The notes under the pieces are model-generated. The model was not told the origin of the DNA. It did no database searches and was given only the letters and a program-made list of their open reading frames with translations. Positions 60,772 to 64,000 of a stretch of 64,000 nt of DNA are shown in pieces. Position 1 is the stretch's first letter, and every line of letters begins with the position of its first letter. The stretch is from assembly GCA_019634735.1 (NCBI GenBank), contig JAHCAT010000002.1, positions 228,501-292,500 on the forward strand. The letters are read 5' to 3'. Source of the DNA: Lysobacterales bacterium. Lineage in GTDB: Bacteria > Pseudomonadota > Gammaproteobacteria > Xanthomonadales > UBA2363. The position numbers and the translations under genes are program-made.

Positions 60772-61569
60772 ATGCGCATCGTCAGTTTCAACGCCAACGG
60801 CATCCGCTCCGCGGCCAACAAGGGATTCTGCGACTGGTTCCGCGACCAGGCCGCCGACGTCCTGTGCCTGCAGGAGACCAAGGCCCAGGAAGACCAGCTT
60901 GCCGACCCCCTGTTCCGGCCCGACGGCCACCACTGCTTCTACCGCGATGCCATCACCCGCAAGGGGTACAGCGGCGTGGCGATCTGGAGCCGCCGGCAAC
61001 CGGACGAGGTGCTCACCAGCCTGGGCTGGGCGCCGTTCGACGACGAGGGCCGCTACATCGAGGCGCGCTTCGGCAACCTGAGCGTGGTCAGCTTCTACAT
61101 CCCGTCGGGGTCCTCCGGTGAACTTCGCCAGGGCTTCAAGTACCAGGTCATGGCCTGGCTGCGGCCGATCCTGGACGGCTGGCTGCGCAGCGGTCGCGAC
61201 TACGTGCTGTGCGGGGACTGGAACATCGTGCGCAGCGAGCTGGACATCCGCAACTGGCGCAGCAACCAGAAGAACTCCGGCTGCCTCCCCGAGGAACGGG
61301 CTTGGCTGAACGCGCTGTGCGCCGACGATCCGGACGACGCCGACGCCGGCGCGGGCCGAGGCTGGGTCGACAGCTACCGGGTGCTGCGTCCCGTGGGGCA
61401 GGACTACACTTGGTGGAGCAACCGCGGCGCCGCGCGCGCCAACGACGTCGGCTGGCGCATCGACTACCAGCTGGTCACGCCCTCGCTGCGCGGCCGGTTG
61501 CGCGACTGCACGATCGTCCGGGAACCGCGCTTCTCCGACCACGCGCCGTTCCTGGTGGACTACGCATGA
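60772..61569 (+). CDS. xthA: Exodeoxyribonuclease III family endonuclease
   Basis: A 265-aa AP endonuclease/exonuclease. MRIVSFNANGIRSAANKGFCDWF, LCLQETKAQ (metal Glu), YSGVAIWSRRQ, LCGDWNIVRSELDIRNW (Asp-x-Asn), DYTWWSNRGAARANDVGWRIDYQLVT and the terminal FSDHAPFLVDY (Asp-His) are all present. It repairs abasic sites. Overlaps ampG by ATGA. Confidence 0.96.
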   Translation: MRIVSFNANGIRSAANKGFCDWFRDQAADVLCLQETKAQEDQLADPLFRPDGHHCFYRDAITRKGYSGVAIWSRRQPDEVLTSLGWAPFDDEGRYIEARFGNLSVVSFYIPSGSSGELRQGFKYQVMAWLRPILDGWLRSGRDYVLCGDWNIVRSELDIRNWRSNQKNSGCLPEERAWLNALCADDPDDADAGAGRGWVDSYRVLRPVGQDYTWWSNRGAARANDVGWRIDYQLVTPSLRGRLRDCTIVREPRFSDHAPFLVDYA

Positions 61570-62915
61570 GCGCGCTCTCGCGCTGGCGCGACCGCCTGCC
61601 GGCGGGATTGCGGCCCTACGCCGAGAGGGAGCCCCTGGCGGCCCTGATGCTGGGAATCTCCTCGGGGTTCCCCTACGCGATGATCGGCGCCACGCTGACC
61701 ACCCGGCTGGCCCAGGACGGCATCGACAAGCGCAGCATCACGGCGTTCTCGCTGGCTTTCCTGGTCTACAACCTCAAGTTTCTCTGGGCGCCGCTGGTCG
61801 ACGGCGTCCGCCTGCCGTTGCTGGGCAGGCTCGGCCAGCGTGTGTCCTGGCTGGTATTCGCAGGCGCCCTGGTGATGGCGGCCGTCGCCTGGCTGGCGCT
61901 GCTCGACCCCAGCGACGACCTGGCGCTGTTCGCGCTGGCCGCGGTGGCGGTCGGTGCCGCTGGCGCCACCTACGACATCGTGATCGACGCCTACCGCATC
62001 GAAACCCTGCAACCGCGCCAGCTCGGCGTCGGTTCCGGCATGTCGCAATACGGCTGGCGGATCGGCTCGGTGGCGGCCGGCTCGCTCGCACTCTACGTGG
62101 CGGCGCGCAGCGGCTGGGGTGTCGCCTACCTGCTGTGCGCCGCGTTCGCGGTTCCGGCGATGCTGACCGGCCTGCTGCTGGGCGAGCCGGTGCGCCACCG
62201 GCCGCTGTCCGGTCCGGGCGGGTTGGCTCAGGCATGGCAGGCCGTCACCGGTCCGCTGGTCGAGTTCTTCCGCCGACGCGGCGCGTTCCTGGTGCTGCTG
62301 TTCGTGCTGCTGCACAAGATCGGCGACACCCTGGCCAACCTCACCTTGCGCCTGCTGCTCAACGACCTCGGCTTCAGCAACGACGAGATCGCCACCTACG
62401 ACGTCGGTTTCGGCTTCGTCGCGATGCTTGCCGGGATCTTCCTGGGCGGCGTGCTGTACGCGTCGATCGGCATGAAGCGTTCGGTGCTGATCGCCCTGGT
62501 GCTGATGGCGGTGTCCAACCTCAGCTTCGCCTGGCTGGCGGCGGTGGGCCACTCGAATGCGCTGCTGGCGTTCACGATCGGCTTCGAGAACCTCTCCAGC
62601 GGCATCGGCGGCGTGGTGGTGGTGGCCTACTTGTCGGCGCTGTGCAACCTGGCCTTCACCGCCACCCAGTTTGCGCTGCTGTCGGCCGCGGCCAGCGTGG
62701 TCGGCCGCTTGCTGACCGGGACCACCGCCGGAGCGCTCATCGAGCTGCTCGGCTACGTGCAGTTCTACCTGCTCACCACGGTGGTGGCGCTGCCAGGCGT
62801 GCTGCTCTACCTGTTCATGCTGCGAGCCGGCCTGATCGAAGAGTCGCTGGGCAATGCCGGGCGCGATCCCGGGGGGTCCGGCGCGCCGACCGGATCCCGG
62901 AGTCAGGCCGGATAG
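61566..62915 (+). CDS. ampG: AmpG-type muropeptide MFS permease
   Basis: A 449-aa protein with about 12-14 hydrophobic helices. LLGISSGFPYAMIGATLTTRL and LKFLWAPLVDGVRLPLLGRLGQRVSWL are the AmpG/MFS-1 signatures, as are DIVIDAYRIETL and GVGSGMSQYGWRIG. AmpG imports anhydromuropeptides for recycling; the neighbouring anmK supports this. Ends 13 bp inside anmK (convergent). Confidence 0.88.
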   Translation: MSALSRWRDRLPAGLRPYAEREPLAALMLGISSGFPYAMIGATLTTRLAQDGIDKRSITAFSLAFLVYNLKFLWAPLVDGVRLPLLGRLGQRVSWLVFAGALVMAAVAWLALLDPSDDLALFALAAVAVGAAGATYDIVIDAYRIETLQPRQLGVGSGMSQYGWRIGSVAAGSLALYVAARSGWGVAYLLCAAFAVPAMLTGLLLGEPVRHRPLSGPGGLAQAWQAVTGPLVEFFRRRGAFLVLLFVLLHKIGDTLANLTLRLLLNDLGFSNDEIATYDVGFGFVAMLAGIFLGGVLYASIGMKRSVLIALVLMAVSNLSFAWLAAVGHSNALLAFTIGFENLSSGIGGVVVVAYLSALCNLAFTATQFALLSAAASVVGRLLTGTTAGALIELLGYVQFYLLTTVVALPGVLLYLFMLRAGLIEESLGNAGRDPGGSGAPTGSRSQAG

Positions 62916-64000
62916 ATGCCGCCCAGGATGCGCGGCCCGCGGGCCCCGGTGACCGACGGCAGGTTGCCGGGCAGCCCGTCCAGGGTGCGTCGCGCCAGCC
63001 ACGCGAAGCCGATCGCCTCCACGTAGTCCGGATCGATGCCCGACGCGCCGCTGTCGAGCAGTCGCGCCGGCGCCACGGCCCGGGCCAGTGCCGCCATCAG
63101 CACCGGGTTGTGGACGCCGCCGCCGCAGGCGATCACCGTCGTGGTGTCCGGGGCGTGCCGGCGCAAGGCCTCCGCCACGGTCTGCGCGGTCAGTGCAACC
63201 AGGGTCGCCTGGACGTCCTCGGGCGCAGCCCGGGCGGGCAGCCTGGCATCCAGCCAGGCCGGATTGAACACTTCGCGTCCGGTGCTCTTCGGCGCGGGCA
63301 GCGCGAACCAGGGTTCGGCCAGCAGACGCGCGAGGAGTTCGCGATCCACCCGCCCGCGTGACGCAAGGGCCCCGTCGCGGTCGTAGGGCTGTCCCGTGTG
63401 CCGCCTGGCCCAGTCGTCCAGCAGACAGCTGGCTGGTCCGGTGTCGAAGCCGAGGACCGGTGTCCCGCCGGCCGGCAGCAGCGTCAGATTGGCGATGCCG
63501 CCCAGGTTGAGCACGGCCACGTCCTGACCGGCCCGTCCCAGCACCACCGCATGGAAGGCGCTCATCAACGGTGCCCCCTGGCCACCTGCGGCCAGGTCCC
63601 GTCGCCGGAAATCGGCCACCACCGTGCAGCCGGTCCGTTCGGCGATCCTGCTAGGGTCGCCAAGCTGGAGGGTGAAGGGTGGGTGTGCGCCGGGCCGGTG
63701 CCAGATCGTCTGGCCATGGCTGCCGATCGCGGCCACGGCGGCGGCCGTGATGCCGGCGACCCGCATCAGCGCCAGGGCCGCGTCGGCGAAGCACTCGGCC
63801 ACCTCGCCGTCCAGGGTGCCCAGATCGTCGAGATGGACGGCGCCGTCCCCGGTGGCCACCGCCAGCAGGCGCCGACGCACCCGGGCCGGCCAGGGATGGC
63901 CATGCGCTGCGACCAGCCTGGGGGCGCCGGAGGCGAACTCCACCAGCGCCGCATCGATGGCATCGGCGCTGGTCCCGGAGATCAGCCCGATGCAGGGCCC
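62903..64000 (-). CDS. anmK: Anhydro-N-acetylmuramic acid kinase (5' end cut by window)
   Basis: About 365 residues are visible; only the first few residues lie beyond base 64000. CIGLISGTSADAIDAALVEF is the family N-terminus. AIGSHGQTIWHRPGAHPPFTLQLGDPSRIAERTGCTVVADFRRRDLAAGGQGAPLM, LNLGGIANLTLLP, GFDTGPASCLLDDW and ACGGGVHNPVLMAAL are the ATP- and sugar-site motifs. It phosphorylates anhydroMurNAc from cell-wall recycling. Confidence 0.96.
   Translation of the reverse strand, partial: GPCIGLISGTSADAIDAALVEFASGAPRLVAAHGHPWPARVRRRLLAVATGDGAVHLDDLGTLDGEVAECFADAALALMRVAGITAAAVAAIGSHGQTIWHRPGAHPPFTLQLGDPSRIAERTGCTVVADFRRRDLAAGGQGAPLMSAFHAVVLGRAGQDVAVLNLGGIANLTLLPAGGTPVLGFDTGPASCLLDDWARRHTGQPYDRDGALASRGRVDRELLARLLAEPWFALPAPKSTGREVFNPAWLDARLPARAAPEDVQATLVALTAQTVAEALRRHAPDTTTVIACGGGVHNPVLMAALARAVAPARLLDSGASGIDPDYVEAIGFAWLARRTLDGLPGNLPSVTGARGPRILGGIYPA

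Overview
This is a GC-rich (roughly 70%) gammaproteobacterial chromosome segment, almost certainly from the order Lysobacterales (Xanthomonadales). The gene neighbourhoods lptM-dapF-DUF484-xerC-hslV-hslU, argS-SPOR, radC/coaBC-dut-algC and pyrE/xthA-ampG-anmK, the cystathionine enzyme pair and heptamer intergenic repeats all fit that group. No phage, transposase, rRNA, tRNA or CRISPR array was found. Coding density is high and many gene pairs overlap by 4 bp (ATGA or GTGA).

Layout. 0-4.2 kb: the end of an alpha/beta hydrolase with membrane segments, then a divergent ECF sigma factor and a Ser/Thr kinase with a long repeat domain. 4.2-9.1 kb: the housekeeping block hslU, hslV, xerC, DUF484, dapF, lptM on the minus strand. 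9.2-14.0 kb: small membrane proteins, an auxin-efflux-type carrier, a WYL regulator and pilU. 14.1-17.6 kb: a small YdcH-like protein behind a long leader, then cystathionine beta-synthase and a cystathionine gamma-synthase/lyase (reverse transsulfuration). 17.7-23.9 kb: two SAM methyltransferases, a large polytopic membrane protein, an FAD oxidoreductase and a GtrA protein, a surface-glycan type set. 23.9-25.3 kb: a lower-GC patch with two orphan genes, one of the DUF2247 (immunity-like) type. 25.4-32.8 kb: a CHAD protein interrupted in frame by a small inverted-repeat element; then, reading leftward from 32.8 kb, etfB, etfA, a HAD-UbiA fusion, DprE1-like, DprE2-like and an epimerase. 33.4-38.3 kb: a TolB/TPR membrane protein, a beta-hydroxyacid dehydrogenase and a secreted sugar-dehydrogenase-like protein. 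38.6-41.0 kb: a SPOR protein and argS. 41.1-51.6 kb: a complete TonB2-type energised uptake system (DUF3450, TtpC-like, ExbB, ExbD, TonB, TPR, TonB-dependent receptor) plus a secreted beta-helix-like protein. 51.8-64 kb: radC, coaBC, dut, algC, a 14-repeat secreted propeller protein, two DUF4124 proteins, pyrE, xthA, ampG and partial anmK.

Two assemblies look like real systems. (1) The TonB block and the beta-helix gene each follow a promoter with the same geometry: CTG-type 7-mers spaced 11 nt apart, then a -10-like hexamer exactly 10 nt downstream. This is the layout of E. coli PhoB promoters, so I infer a phosphate-starvation-controlled outer-membrane uptake system of unknown substrate. 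(2) The HAD-UbiA / DprE1 / DprE2 genes, with a GtrA flippase-like protein and a GT-C-like membrane protein nearby, match step by step the polyprenyl-phosphoryl-D-arabinose pathway known from mycobacteria and from pilin arabinosylation in some Pseudomonas. In this DprE1 homologue the cysteine attacked by benzothiazinones is alanine.

Limits: all assignments come from reading motifs. No database search, structure prediction or alignment was run, and repeat counts and membrane-segment counts are by eye.
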